Shown piece by piece: positions 33,301 through 44,589 of a stretch of DNA of 64,000 bases. The stretch's first letter is position 1. Every line of letters starts with the position of its first letter. A model generated the notes under the pieces. That model did not search any database. It was not told the origin of the DNA and worked only from the letters and a program-made list of their open reading frames with translations. Where the stretch lies: positions 2,108,001 through 2,172,000 of the forward strand of contig NC_061454.1 in the NCBI RefSeq assembly GCF_022581195.2, read 5' to 3'. This DNA comes from Helicoverpa zea. Lineage: Eukaryota; Arthropoda; Insecta; Lepidoptera; Noctuidae. The translations under genes and the position numbers were made by a program.

Positions 33301-35818
33301 CTAAATAACACATACATACTACAATCTACATCACGTACACCTTTCAACAGCCGAGTGCAGGAAATGGCGGCACTTACCGCCAATTTAGACGGCTGCTCTT
33401 AAACCGGACAGATTACTGTTGCAACTAGCCTAGAGACGGGGTTAGCATTGACACCACTTTGTACTAGGTGAGACGAAATTATATTAGCTAACGAGTTGCA
33501 ATAACGAATCTATCTGTTTTTTTTTTGGATTAGAGATTGAAAGACATTAACTTCATTTAAATTATGTCAGAATGGATCAGTTATTGTTATTCGCAAATCA
33601 AACTTGAATTTATTTGCTAGTTACCGCGTAGATAAAAATTGTGTCCTTTCTTAGGCTCTAGACCATTCTTGAATTTAACGAGCTGTTTGTGTAACCGGGT
33701 AAAAATTGGCCTATGTTCTTTACCAGACTCTAGACTAGTCGTATATTTGCCACATTTAAAACGCTTCAATAGTTTTGGCATGAAAGCACGGCAGAGATAC
33801 TTTTCCATTTACAATATGTGTAAGGATCTACATAATATTGTGCATCTGCTCACTTCTGTGTGACTCAGTAGTTACTATATCTAGTTTGCATGGCAACAAG
33901 TTATATAACACATCTATCGCGACTACGGTAAATTTACGACAGAGTAAGTAGAATAAGCATGTTAGCTGGCTGCTTTCCAACCAATTTCGAAAATACTGTT
34001 AAACAGATATTACTTAAATAATAATTGAACATACCAAATCCAAATGCTCATGTCCCACAGCAACCAACACCGCAGAACTGCCCATCTGTACAACTGGCTC
34101 GTAGGTAACATTCTCCATCATGGCTCGCAACATAGCCGTCACTAGGTTGGCAGCCGTGGTAGGCTCCAACCTCTTTACTTGGTTCACGCATGTTTGTTCT
34201 AGGACCCTGGAAAGGAAAGAGTGTTCTTTGAGAGATAGAGTAAGGAGATATTTGGTGTAGACGGTAGAGAAAATTTCAGGATTTGCTTCGTTACATACAA
34301 GAACTACTCCGAACATCATCTGCAAAGCCCTTTCCCAACTATGTTATGTCCCAACTATGGGTTCTGTTTCCAGTCTAACTGGATACATCTGAGTACCAAT
34401 GTTTTACAAGGAGCGACTGCCTATCTGACCTCTCCAAAACAGTTGCCTCCCTAGGTGTGACTGGTTGTCAGACTTACTGGGTTATCACTACCATTAACAA
34501 CTGCCAAAGATGTTCAAATGACAGCCGGGACCTGCAGTTTGTAGTGCCATTCGAAACACGGAAACTACACAGAATACTTGGATACAAGTAGACTATAGCA
34601 GATCAATGGATATGCAACATTGATAAGAATTAAATATTTTTTTAAACTGGTTCAGTAATCCTCAGATTAGCATGTTCTTCCGATATATAATATAAAAATA
34701 CATAATGATAATGAATTAAGCTTATGATACAAATTACTAAGTCTGCTATTAATATTTCACAGATAATTAAGGATAAAGGCCTCATAAAATATTAATCATT
34801 TTTGATAACAATATTTATGTTTTCAATAACAATATTCGGCTAGTAGTTTCCTACATCAAAATTTTAAGAAAATATTTCTACTTAGGGCGATTCAATATAC
34901 TCTGTAATATTTAAATTTATTCTTGCTCTTGAATAAATTAAGAACTTGTAAGTCCAGGAAGATCATTTGTAATAATATTAATATTAACCTGATTTTTAAA
35001 TAGGTATGAGATGATATTAGCACAGTTTTGCAAGTTTTATTCAACAAAAGACAGGTATTTAAATTAATTGGTTTTCCATAGTAACAATGATTGCTCAATG
35101 ATTTTGTCATTTTCTAAGTTCCAAGTTTTTAAAGCATGGCAACTATTGTACTTAAGTGTAAGAGGTCAAAATTACATATCTCTCTATGGATCATTACCAT
35201 AGGACAAAAAAACTATTCAGTAACTTTACCCCTTCAATTATAGAATAGTTGCTTTATGCTTAACAGTAACAATTAACATCCAACAAGGAGTTAGGTTACA
35301 AAATTAGTCATGCATGAGTGTTAAAGATATGGGGGTAATCATATATGTACCATAGTGAGGTATGAAAGTGTATGTATGATACCTACACAGAACAAAGGTG
35401 ACTAATGTAGGTAGGTAGGAATTATTATAAGTGTATTGATCCGTAGTAATTATTTATGAAATAAACACATAAATCAGCCACATTATCGGCTTAAGACATA
35501 TTTATAACAATAAACAATAAATTACTCACTTGACAATATTACCAAGCTGCGTAGTGTTTACTTTCACAGTATTCTTGTAGAATTCGCAAAATATTTCTAT
35601 CACCTCGTTAGGGTACGCATTGGCTATTTTAGTCAATGATTTTATTACAACATTGTTTACTGAGTTCTCGTTATCACCGACAGAGTTAATTAACACTGTC
35701 ACTGTATCTGTAACAGAAAAAATAAGTTATTTTTTTGTTATACACCTCGAAGCCGTATAAGTAAACAATGGGAATTGTTCTAAATACCTTTCAGAGATTC
35801 GGATTTCGACGAAGACAT
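21343..35818 (-). CDS. MROH1: Maestro heat-like repeat-containing protein family member 1
   Basis: Twelve exons close in phase: 35788-35818 (ATG), 35530-35707, 34035-34206, 32435-32624, 28845-31683, 28314-28467, 27700-27960, 26645-26859, 24658-24855, 22567-22849, 21960-22197 and 21343-21530 (TGA). They encode 1648 aa, close to the length of vertebrate MROH1. The product is an alpha-solenoid of HEAT-type helix pairs from end to end. I recognise MROH1 by the overall order of segments, for example the N-terminal pair of exons ending in GHEHLDL/VLRSL, then DGLKQAFAYAFGHF, and the MGYLLGLIIPGV block near the end of exon 5. The family has been linked to lysosome positioning; that is literature knowledge, not visible here. 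Exon 5 is unusually large (2839 nt). Introns hold an RTE-like LINE, a Helitron-like element, SINE fragments, and local copies of exons 6, 8 and 9. The start is the first ATG in a short first exon upstream of a consensus donor. Confidence 0.9.
22982..24355 (+). mobile_element. 5'-truncated RTE-like LINE in MROH1 intron 9
   Basis: A perfect 14-bp target duplication, agtagtaatggttc (22968-22981 and 24356-24369), brackets the element. Its open frame (stop at 24340-24342) is unbroken and covers the reverse transcriptase and the C-terminal region: KNYRPISLLS, QAGFRSGYGT, the motif A aspartate in FVDYEKAFDSV, RQGDVISP and the catalytic FADDIV. The endonuclease and the start of the ORF are missing. 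The 3' end is short, with gatgatgtatgtatg, as in RTE-type elements. It is antisense to MROH1. The intact frame indicates a young insertion. The clade call is inference. Confidence 0.9.
24929..25022 (-). pseudogene. Decayed copy 1 of MROH1 exon 9
   Basis: This resembles the acceptor side and middle of exon 9 (24658-24855): gttccggcttt, gttgcgcaatgtt, cgccgcg, the stretch around ctagcactgt, and the acceptor ctag of the exon are all kept. An internal part is deleted and the frame is lost. Flanking intron sequence (about 70 bp beginning gatggaaatacag) is duplicated with it and recurs before copy 2. Confidence 0.75.
25091..25180 (-). pseudogene. Decayed copy 2 of MROH1 exon 9
   Basis: It shares atgttccggcttt, ctgcgcaatgtt, cggcgccgcg and tcgcgcgaactcgg with exon 9, with internal deletions. 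Its far end is fused at about 25181 to a fragment of the exon-8-derived minisatellite (cagtatcggcg...). The fusion shows that both exon copies belong to one chain of local duplications. Confidence 0.75.
25222..26641 (-). repeat. Exon-8-derived minisatellite: 11 AG/GT-bounded cassettes
   Basis: Twelve copies of the exon 8 donor end (cacctgtagttgagcag on the plus strand) occur at 25222, 25361, 25500, 25627, 25754, 25880, 26007, 26134, 26261, 26388, 26515 and 26642, the last being the true exon. Spacing is 127 bp in most, 139 bp twice (an extra cacacacactca) and 126 bp once. Each of the 11 copies carries exon-8-derived sequence with the same 51-nt in-frame deletion. Each is preceded on the minus strand by gtcgcag (gtagcag before one) and followed by gtgagtg. 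Ten cassettes measure 114 nt (38 codons) and fit the 2-nt phase of the exon 8 donor; the one at 25757-25869 has a 1-nt deletion. The gaps between cassettes are 13 or 25 nt, too short to be spliced as introns. Read-through from exon 8 meets TGA at once. Copies are nearly identical, so amplification is recent. Confidence 0.9.
27449..27633 (+). mobile_element. Helitron-like non-autonomous element in MROH1 intron 7
   Basis: It starts tcctactaatattataaatg and ends gcggaagctag, preceded by A and followed by T. The interior carries acggctggaccgatttgg, typical of the lepidopteran family. No inverted repeats. Confidence 0.65.
28208..28245 (-). pseudogene. Partial duplicate of the 3' end of MROH1 exon 6
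   Basis: The plus-strand phrase ttacagttaagcgctggag and its flank (gatttcctacat-like) repeat the exon 6 donor end at about 28297-28330 (ttacagttaagggctggaga), 83 bp away. The donor has become atttac, that is GTAAAT on the minus strand, which is still a possible weak 5' splice site. It is a small but clear exon-intron boundary duplication. Confidence 0.6.
32657..32700 (-). mobile_element. Short SINE (type A) fragment
   Basis: agtcttactggatgcagctgg with ggtacccgt is the reverse complement of the SINE's 3' region. Forty-odd bases only. Confidence 0.4.
32725..32759. repeat. Perfect 15-bp hairpin with 5-nt loop
   Basis: The stem gaaacaacagcgctg (32725-32739) pairs perfectly with cagcgctgttgtttc (32745-32759) around the loop aaaac. 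It sits at the start of a T/G-rich stretch that resembles a LINE 3' UTR (tgtgtttgtttc, ending near aaataaatg at 32920). In MROH1 intron 3. Confidence 0.7.
34315..34582 (-). mobile_element. SINE (type A), 5'-truncated, minus strand
   Basis: The reverse complement follows the SINE from the middle to the tail: ctgtcatttgaac, cagtaagtctgac, gatacatctgagtacc and cccaactatg. A short duplication (cccaactatg twice) is internal. It starts within 110 bp of the exon 3 acceptor of MROH1. Confidence 0.65.
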
Positions 35819-37460
35819 CTTATCTCAATCACATATCCTTGACCTTCTAAATGGATAATTAGAAATTCTGTCTTTTTCCCCGTTTTTATTCAACGACAAT
35901 TTGCAGAAATATTAACGAAAACATGACACAGCTGTGCGCTCAATACGTCATAATGACATTTCACGTTCAGTGTTGTAAGACTGCTTTATCCAATACTACC
36001 AAAAGTATTGATTTTTGAGCTTATGAAATTCGGTAAATTAATTACACTTTATAAAAAAAAAATTAAATGACCTTAAAAGAGAAGATTTTTTAAGATTATG
36101 TACATTTCAAACTACAGTCAAACAGTGGACACAGAAACAGCACAAGAAAACTTAAAATTAAATGATAAAATATGTTCTTTGTTGAAAATAATACGATAAC
36201 AAATTACGACGTATACAATAAATAAATGATTCGTGAAATAATTATAAAAATTAATCATTAATACCAACAACTTAAAATCTACTAAGAAAGTTAATTGTCT
36301 ATGCTTTAATTGAATAATGTAAAGGTCCGTCTACACAAGGTAAGAAATAAATAGGACCAACTGATAAGTATGTAAATCTCAAAATATTTTTTTAAAATTT
36401 ATGATGTATAGTTTAAAATCTGTGCTCATATTAAATATTGTCTTAGTCTCTGATATCTTAATATTTCACACTATAAAATGGAAAAGCTTTTCGAATAATA
36501 AATAAAAATATCAAAGGTATTTTCAACTCAGTTTTATTATGAAATCTCTTTTAGATTCAGTTTTGGTTTTACTTTAATTAAGAATAATATTTAAACCGGG
36601 CACTGCCATTGACTTATAATATAGGCACTGACAAAGAGTATAATAATAATTAGGGCCCTGCAATAATGAAAATTCCTCTTTACTTTTTGACATTTAAATA
36701 CAATGTTGCCAAGCTAAATTAAAAATAATATGAAAACAAAGACATTACGAATTATCGCCAAATCCAACTATATTATTCAGAGGCGGTATTAGGTATAATA
36801 TAAGATTACAAGGAGTATCTGGATCATAGTTGTTTTCGTCTTGACAGTACTAAGGTATGAAAATTTTCCATAACGGAATTTAAGTAAGTTACCTACTCTA
36901 GACCGTTGTAAATAGAAAAATATTTTTAAGATTAGCAAATCAAACCTGAACATTAAATAAACCTGTTATGTGCCGCTATACTACCAATCTTCAATAGGCT
37001 AGATGTTTCACAACAAATAAATAACGTCTAAACAAAAGCCAATCATGATAAATAGGCAGTTTATATCCGACTGAAACGTGCAGTTCTATCTGCTTGTAAC
37101 ACGGCTATATAGTCTATGCTCTTCCTGTTCGACGGTCCGTCCGACGGGCGTGCGACGACAAGAGAATCGCGTTCTCAACTTCTCGCAAATCGTGGATATC
37201 GCAGTCGTGCGATCTCATTCTACGAACGGGATTTATTCCCACTGAACGAAAATTAAACTCGTAACACACCATTTTCAACACAATCGTGTATTACCGCATA
37301 AAAACGAAAACGACTTTCACCGGATACATCGATAATTTGATTAACGAAAGCAAGGGGGGCTCGCAAATTATCCCACATATCATTGAATTTATATGACAAT
37401 GTATCCGTGCGTTTGTTCAGTTACCGATATATCTGTGTGATGTACTGTGTTGTTCGTTTA
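35819..37460. promoter_or_regulatory. Divergent intergenic region between MROH1 and the next gene
   Basis: MROH1 starts leftward at 35818 and a plus-strand gene has its probable first exon near 37460-37620, so about 1.6 kb is shared. Just upstream of MROH1 is gtcataatgacattt. The right 350 bp (37110-37460) is GC-richer, with cgtccgacgggcgtgcgacgacaa, and looks like a TATA-less promoter. The middle is AT-rich with no visible features. Confidence 0.45.
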
Positions 37461-37461
37461 A

Positions 37462-38292
37462 GTGACAAAGCAAAAGCGTTGGCTCCCATTCGAGACTATT
37501 ATCCTATTCGTGATTACGTTGGGCCGGGAACTGGCCACTTGGTTTAGTCGCCGCGGGGACTCCAAAGCGGTAAATACGGAGGCGCAGATCCTGCTTCGCA
37601 TCATTTATCGTCAGGATTGCGGTGAGTACGGTGCCGACGCGGTGCGGTCACCTTTTCATACAATTATTGCGAGTAGACATCGAGGCGAGTTTTGAATTTT
37701 CGTACTTGGCATCTGACATTGAAGGCAGCCCGATCAGGTGCCCGTAAGTCTTAAAATAGCTATAAAATGTCAAGTCTGGCCTGGCACCGTAGCAATCAGC
37801 TGATCTGTAGCGTTTTAATTATAACGAATTAGGTAACTAATAGTTTGTTGAGAATCGCTAAGATGTCGTTATCGCCGCGTGCATAATCGCTTGATTATTA
37901 TATTGTTGATAGTCTTATCTTGGAGATAAAGTGTTACATTACATAGATTGGCAGTCTTGACACATTTCCAGTGATTTGAACTTTGTCCTTTTTCAGATTT
38001 AAAAATGGTGCAGCAAGATTTGACTTAGGCAAGTCAGACTAATTGTTTAAGTGGTAGTCGGGAATGGCTCGGGGCGGCTCACGGGTGTGAGCTCCGAGAG
38101 AGCTAGGGACACGGGCCAGTCAAGTGTAGTGTTGTGCTGTGTCTAGTCATAGTGTGTGTGTGAGTGACGGTGGAGCCGGGATGCCCTCCGTGATGTTGTC
38201 GGCAGTGCTTGAAGAGGAGCCCGATTTGTACGAGGCGTTCCCACCTCATGTAGACCCCACCGGCATTACTATCCTGACTGATAGTCCTCCAG
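37462..38292 (+). CDS. 5' end of an unidentified gene (first two exons)
   Basis: A non-coding first exon ends in a consensus donor at 37620 (attgcg then gtgagta). The second exon starts at 37997 after a T-rich acceptor (tttttcag) and ends at 38292 before gtgagtt. Coding begins at the ATG at 38181 and runs 112 nt, giving the acidic start MPSVMLSAVLEEEPDLYEAF and a further 17 residues before the donor, leaving one base over. I do not recognise the family; the short acidic N-terminus would suit a transcription regulator, but that is a guess. No downstream exon was found in the remaining 25 kb, so a long intron is inferred. The start was chosen because it is the first ATG with a reasonable context (ccgggatgc) in the long open frame; the frame upstream lacks an ATG. 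Confidence 0.55.
38005..38028 (+). promoter_or_regulatory. Seven-codon upstream ORF
   Basis: Eight bases into the second exon an ATG in strong context (aaaaatgg) opens a 7-codon frame ending in TAG, 152 nt before the main start. In family-independent terms such leaders usually reduce initiation at the main ATG. Whether the exon is transcribed as drawn is inferred. Confidence 0.45.
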
Positions 38293-41200
38293 GTGAGTTA
38301 TTGCTATTTAATTTCACCATACAAATTATATATTCAACTGTTAAGCATTCTGCATTAATACTTTTTAAATAAATAGTCTCCTTTTGGCTTATCACGCTTG
38401 TTATTATCCATGAACAAATATTCTTATGAGATCTATGAATAAGAACATCTTATATAATTTGTATGAAGGTCACAATTACAGTTGTTATCATAGTTTTTAA
38501 TTGAAAATGATTACTTGATTAATTCAGTTTAATGTTGTTTGTTTAATTTAATTGGAGAAAAAAGTCTTGTACTATCATTACTACTATAGAATTGTAATAA
38601 TCAGATGTTTGTAATTACCTAGTATCTTTATCAATTGATATGATTCTTACTGAATATCACTGATTAATTGAAAGTGTGGAATTTTACAATTTGATTAATG
38701 TAAAAACAGTCATATGACTGGCTAGTAAAGTAATATTACAAATAATTTAATCTCCATTATGCACAAAATACCTCTTGTTGTGCAATGATAAGGAAAATTA
38801 CTGGAGGATTTTGAGTTCTAAAACCATTACAAATAGTGCTAATGATTATTTCTTAAAAAAACATAACAGCAATAATTAGAACCAATCAATGCTATATTAT
38901 TTATGCCTATTCCAAGTCCTTTTTGCACAACAATGTTAATTTATGATACATGAAATATTGTCTATGTGTTACAGTAATAAATCCTTTGTGGTCATAATCT
39001 ACTTTATGATTGTTTATCAAAGACCAGACTAACTTTTAATAATGAATGGGCATTGAATAAAATTGCGTTCTATTTTCGAATTGAACTGTAATTTTATTGT
39101 TTTCTCTGAGTCATGGTGTATCGTTTTTTTTTTTTCATTTTACAAATGAGTCAGCTTACCAAAATAGTATACACCTTGACTTTTGGATGTTACTTCTCGT
39201 AAATAAGATAGTTCCGTTGTTTCGGGCAATAGCTCCGGCGTCCCGGCGCATTCCGGGAACGATTTTAACCGACGTTTTCACGGGAATCCTACAGGCCAGC
39301 CGACGGCGTTTTTAAGAAAACTCACTTTAAAATATCATTCATTTTAATAAACCTTGGACAATTGTATTGTCCTTATACACCCACACGAGAAGCTCTTCCG
39401 TTTTTAAAACGAAGTAAATGGTGCTGATGTGACCATGTAGTTGTCCTATTATAGAGATCCAAAAGCGGCCATACGGAACAACGAATCCTATGAAAACCAA
39501 GCAACAATATTAAAACAAAAGAAACAACAGCTCGGACATTGCCCGACGGCAATTTTGTTTGCGAAAAAAAATCCACAATAAACGATTGCTTTACAGAAAA
39601 AAATCTATCAAACATGAATGATGGCCTAGAAAATTCACCGTAGCTCTGAAATCAGGCAATAGATCAGCAAAACTCCTCACGTCCGTGTTTTTACAACCAC
39701 CACATATTGTTGCGTGATAAACCATTATAATTTCAATTGCTATTAATTATGTGCTTAAAGAAATTTCCAAGGAATAGAAACTGGTGCGTAAAAGGCAAAT
39801 TAACTCATTGAAGTAAAAGAAACGAAGTTTTTGTTGCTCCGGTTAGTTAACGTGTACGACGGACAAAAAAGTTTTTAGGATCCAAAGAGAGTCGCTGCTT
39901 AATCAAAAAAGATGTAAGCACTATGTCGTTGGAAAGCTCTAGTGATTAAAAGATTGGGAGTTTGGGACGTATAAGGTGTCCATCTGTTTCCAAACCGTAC
40001 CTTTGTACTAAAATCTAGTAACTAATAATAGCACCCTGTTACGCCTGTAGTCTTTATTCAAATGAAGTCAGAATATGAAGAACCGCAGCAATTTATTTAA
40101 ACGTGTTGAATGACATCGGCCCAATAGATCTGATAAAGATCACGCAACTTGGATACTTCAAACTCTTGTCCTAGATAAACCAATAAAGCGTCGGTCTGCA
40201 AACTTTAAGACAGCAAAGAATTTGATTACATTGTTGTCCGAAGCTAAAAGCCAACCCATAGTTTGCCAAATTCTAAAGAAGTCAAGAGCCCTTTATGGTC
40301 ATTCATGAAGATGCTACGTGAATAGAATTTTACGCTCAGCATGAAAGATACCCCGTTTTGGGGAGCACTTACTCGGGTTTCAAAGTGTAGTAAAGGATAG
40401 TTGTTACCACATAATGAGACTCTTGGGTCCCTTTAAATAGTCTATTTAGATAGCGGTTTGTAACTCGAGTTTATTACAGGCTGGGTCCATTCGAATCACA
40501 AATCTTTCCGCTTCCGTATCGATCACTCATGTTCTTTTGAATGAGATAACATAATCGATAGGTAGTGACAGGTTACTTCGTTGCCAACCAGACATTTATC
40601 AGGGATCGATTATAATTACTGGCGTACTTGCAGGATGAAAGCGAATGATAAAACTCATTTGAACGATTACATCCAAGTTGATTAGCGAATGGCAATTACA
40701 TTAGCAATCTGCCGATATCCCTTCATTATGTCTAACTACGAATTGAAGCTGGGAAAGTGAAATGAGAACTGGTGTTCAACATTCGTATCACGATCTATTT
40801 CGCAAATGGTTCTTAAATGGGAAACTGCATGAGCGAGTTAAAATACTCGTAGATACCAAATGGATAAAATACAGCAGTACTTGCAGATCTGAGCTGATCC
40901 CTTTCTTTGTTTCTAGATGGATTTGAAAATAATGTAAGCAATTGAAATTCCTGCCGAAGAACCACGAAGGGTTTTACACTGAAAACCAACGAACCTGTTC
41001 GATCCGCTTCCATATCTAGTCCTTTCGCCATTGACGATGTTCATTGACTTCATGTTTCTGGCCAACCGTCGAGTTTCCCTGAATGAGTGTAATGCTCGGA
41101 TCATTGTTTGTGAAACAGACGCTTGTTGTGCATTGCGTTGTCTAAACACTCTTAACGTGACAATAGTGACTTAACATTAGCGAAGTAAGTTCATGTTAGC

Positions 41201-42769
41201 AACTCTGTTCTATGTATTGTCGACGTTTATTTGTGGGCGTGTTGAGGTAGGGTAAGGATTTGCTGTGGCTTGTGAACTGAATTTTTGAAGCCTGAGTTTA
41301 ACAAGCGGCTGTGCTTATAAAGGAAGATATCTATGGGTTAGTAGATAAAATTCTGAATTTATCATTGTTGTAAAATAAGTTGACATAGCACGCATTTTCG
41401 TGAGCGATATTCCTAGCCTAAGTGTGAGAATACTTACTTGAGCAGGCTATACTCTGGTTTATCAAAAGCGATTGTACCTGGATCCTTATATTCATGTTAG
41501 CAGAATTATGTTTATCACCAAAAACCGGATATCTACCCGTGCACCTGATAAGGAAGAGCGTTTGCACCAAACTCAGTTTAAAATTTAAAAAATCCCTAGC
41601 ATATATTCTAATAATGATTTATTATGAAATATAGTACTGATACTGACTCAGTACTGAGTAAGTGACACGTTAGTAATTGAAATTGTAATAGTTGGAATTT
41701 GGAATAACTGAAGGGATGTGCCATCGATAACGACAAACAGAATTAGAACATCGAGGTTTCTCAAATGGAAAAGTTGAAAATAACCCATTTTCCCAGAACT
41801 TTTCTATCACAGGTGCTCTCCGTCTGCAAAGTTTAAGACGACAGATGGGAACATTTCGTCTGAAAGACTTTCACAATATATTTTAAGGTTCAAAGTTACT
41901 TGAGAGAGTTTGCTGATAATGTCTATCATAATATTGACGACATTTTCTTCGTGGGATAAAGTTGTCATTTTAAGGTCTGTTTACAGCCTATAAAGGAGAG
42001 AATGGCCAGTATATTATGGCAATAATATCCAAAATGGTCGCGCCTCTTTATTCGTGTTTGCTATCTCATTTTATTACGGTGATTTTAATGTAGGACAATG
42101 TTTCGAAGTATCCTTATCATTTTTTTAAACTTCGTGAATGAAAACTTTGTAAATATTTTTTACCAGATAGGTCTGATTAAATCCAGTTTCCTGGATAGCT
42201 GTTGATTATTAATTTGGAGCAACTGGCTAATCATGTTCTCGTGTATTGGCAACTAACGCACTCTTAGTAAAATCAATTTGATATCGAATGTTATGTCAAT
42301 ATTTTTGTGAACGTTATTAATTTGTTCTGCCACCGAAACTTCCGTATCTTTTAGGTGGAATATTACTCATACTTTGGTTCTTTTAAGCAAAACTTTATAG
42401 ACAAGTAAATTGGTGATTGGAAAGTGCTAAGTGACTTTGCCTTATTTTGCTTTATTAATGAATACATTTCCTTCTCTAAGGGCAGTACTGCAACATCTTC
42501 TAAAATACATAAACACTAAAATTCCCTTTTCGAAAAAATCGGACCCCTTCAACCTTCCGCACACAAAAGGCAAAGTTGAATTTTGAGATCTACTCGAACA
42601 GATTTTTGCACAAACCCGTCAGATGTTAGGAGAAAGTTCTTTCTAATGAATAATAAGTGTTTAATGTCTGTAATTTATTTCAACCTCAGATTGAGAATGG
42701 TTGCAACTGTTTATAAGAGTGTTGCCAATACTAAAAATAATTGCAGACAAACTACTCGTCTATTCAAGC
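38293..42769. other. Intron-like AT-rich DNA
   Basis: About 4.5 kb without convincing coding frames, RNA genes or transposon ends. Probably part of the first coding intron of the gene starting at 38181. A GC-richer patch at 39210-39315 opens one frame but has no other support. Confidence 0.5.
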
Positions 42770-44589
42770 TAATTAGTGCAGTCATTGAAGCGAAAAATAC
42801 GGTCTAACCTCCGAATTTTTTTACTGTGAACCGATTTGCATGAAATTTTGGAATTAGGTTCATCCTACCCTTAACTTCAAAAGTGAATATGATTTGAACT
42901 CCGCCACCCCCCCTGGGGGTGGTTGCCACCCCTTCTTTGGGGTGAATATTTTTTTTGCAAAATAACCTCGGATATCGATAGAAGACCTAATTTTAAGCTG
43001 AAGTTGTCGTAAAAGTTTAAAAAAAAATCCAATACTTTTCAAGTTATTGGCAATTGAAAATTCGCAATTTTTTCACGTTTTTCATCGGTTTTTTGCAAAT
43101 ATCTCCAAAAATATACGTTTTATCGAAAATGTATAAAGAACAAAATTGTAGCAGGTAAAACAACGAACAATTTGTTTTTTTTATAAACTGTTCTAAGTGC
43201 AATATTAAGCTAGATATTAAAGATCAAAGCCGTTTTTTATTTTGTCTGAAATTTAATCGACGTAGTTTATGCCATCTATTATTTTAGTAAGTTGATCAAT
43301 TTACGAGTTTTATTATTTTCCGGTTACATATAAACACATTACAATAGTTGTGACTCTTTATTATACTGCCTACTTTCACACTGCTCCAAATATTGATACT
43401 CCGAAGTTTTCAGTTACTAAGTAGAAAAAAATATGACAAGTTTTTGGACCGTAACTCCTTCAATTTTCATGCTATCACAATTTATAAAAAACCACTGTAA
43501 AAGTAATTAAGAGAGCTACAACATCCATCATTGCAATATATAGTAAAGAACTTTTTTCTAAAACGGTGAAGGGTTAAAGGGCTTAAGAGAAGCTGTGATT
43601 GCGCTGCCACGCGCTCTTTAAACAATCATATCTCCGTCAATTTTTGTTCGACAGAAAAAACAAACAAACCTAATTGTTTGTCAGAAAAATACCTAATTTT
43701 TTTATCAGTACACTTTTATACGTATCTGTCGTAATTTTTGAGATATTATGAAAAACAAGTGGGTTTTTCTTTAATTTGAAATTTTGTTCTTTTCGTTAAT
43801 CGCGACTTTTTTGAAAAATATCTGTCCTGAAGCAGCCAAACTGATACTATCTATCAAACTCTTCATAATAAAGTTAATCCTAGGCGGAATACGATTAATT
43901 TTAATTTTGGTGGAAATGGCACTTATGAAACCCATTGATTTAAAAGAAAAAATATAAGATGCTCCCCTTATTTGCAATACAGCTCACTTATTTTACGTGC
44001 AAAAGACTTTTAATAGTGCTCATCTTAAAGCTTATTTCAAGCACTACAAAACCCATTTTTATTAGAATTTATAAAATGCATCTACTCGCCGCTACATGGC
44101 ATTGACCACAACGATTAAATTTAAGACAAAATAAAAAACGGCTTTGATCTTTAATATCTAGCTTAATATTGCACTTAGGACATTTTATAAAAAAACTAAT
44201 TGTTCGTTGTTTTACCTGCTACAATTTTGTTCTTCATACATTTTCGATAAAACGTATATTTTTGGAGATATTTGCAAAAAACCGATGAAAAACGTGAAAA
44301 AATTGCGAATTTTCAATTGCCAATAACTTGAAAAGTATTGGATTTTTTTTAAAACTTTAAAGACAACTTTTGCTTAAAATTAGGTCTTCTATCGATATCC
44401 GAGGTTATTTTGCAAAAAAATATTCACCCCAAAGAAGGGGTGGCAACCACCCCCAGGGGGGGTGGCGGAGTTCAAATCATATTCACTTTTAAGGTTAAGG
44501 GTAAGATGAACCTAATTCCAAAATTTCATGCAAATCGGTTCACAGTAAAAAAAATCGTAGCAATAATGCTTCAATGACTGCACTAAATT
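42770..44589. mobile_element. 1.8 kb element with about 480-bp inverted arms
   Basis: The left arm 42770-43259 is the near-perfect reverse complement of the right arm 44112-44589, from attagtgcagtcattgaagc at the tip to gatcaaagccgttttttatt at the inner edge. The arms contain a secondary palindrome, caccccccctgggggtgg, and ccaccccttctttggggtg. The 850-bp centre is AT-rich and has no coding frame of note. Short aatt or aaatt flanks are present, but a target duplication is not certain. The TIR starts AGTGCAG, as in the smaller element at 18060. Confidence 0.8.

Noticed and set aside
37462..37695. 77-codon frame as a protein
   Set aside because: It starts at a non-ATG codon and reads through the strong donor at 37620; better explained as a non-coding first exon.
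38139..38180. Start upstream of the ATG at 38181
   Set aside because: The upstream open frame begins only with GTG, which is not a normal start for a nuclear gene.
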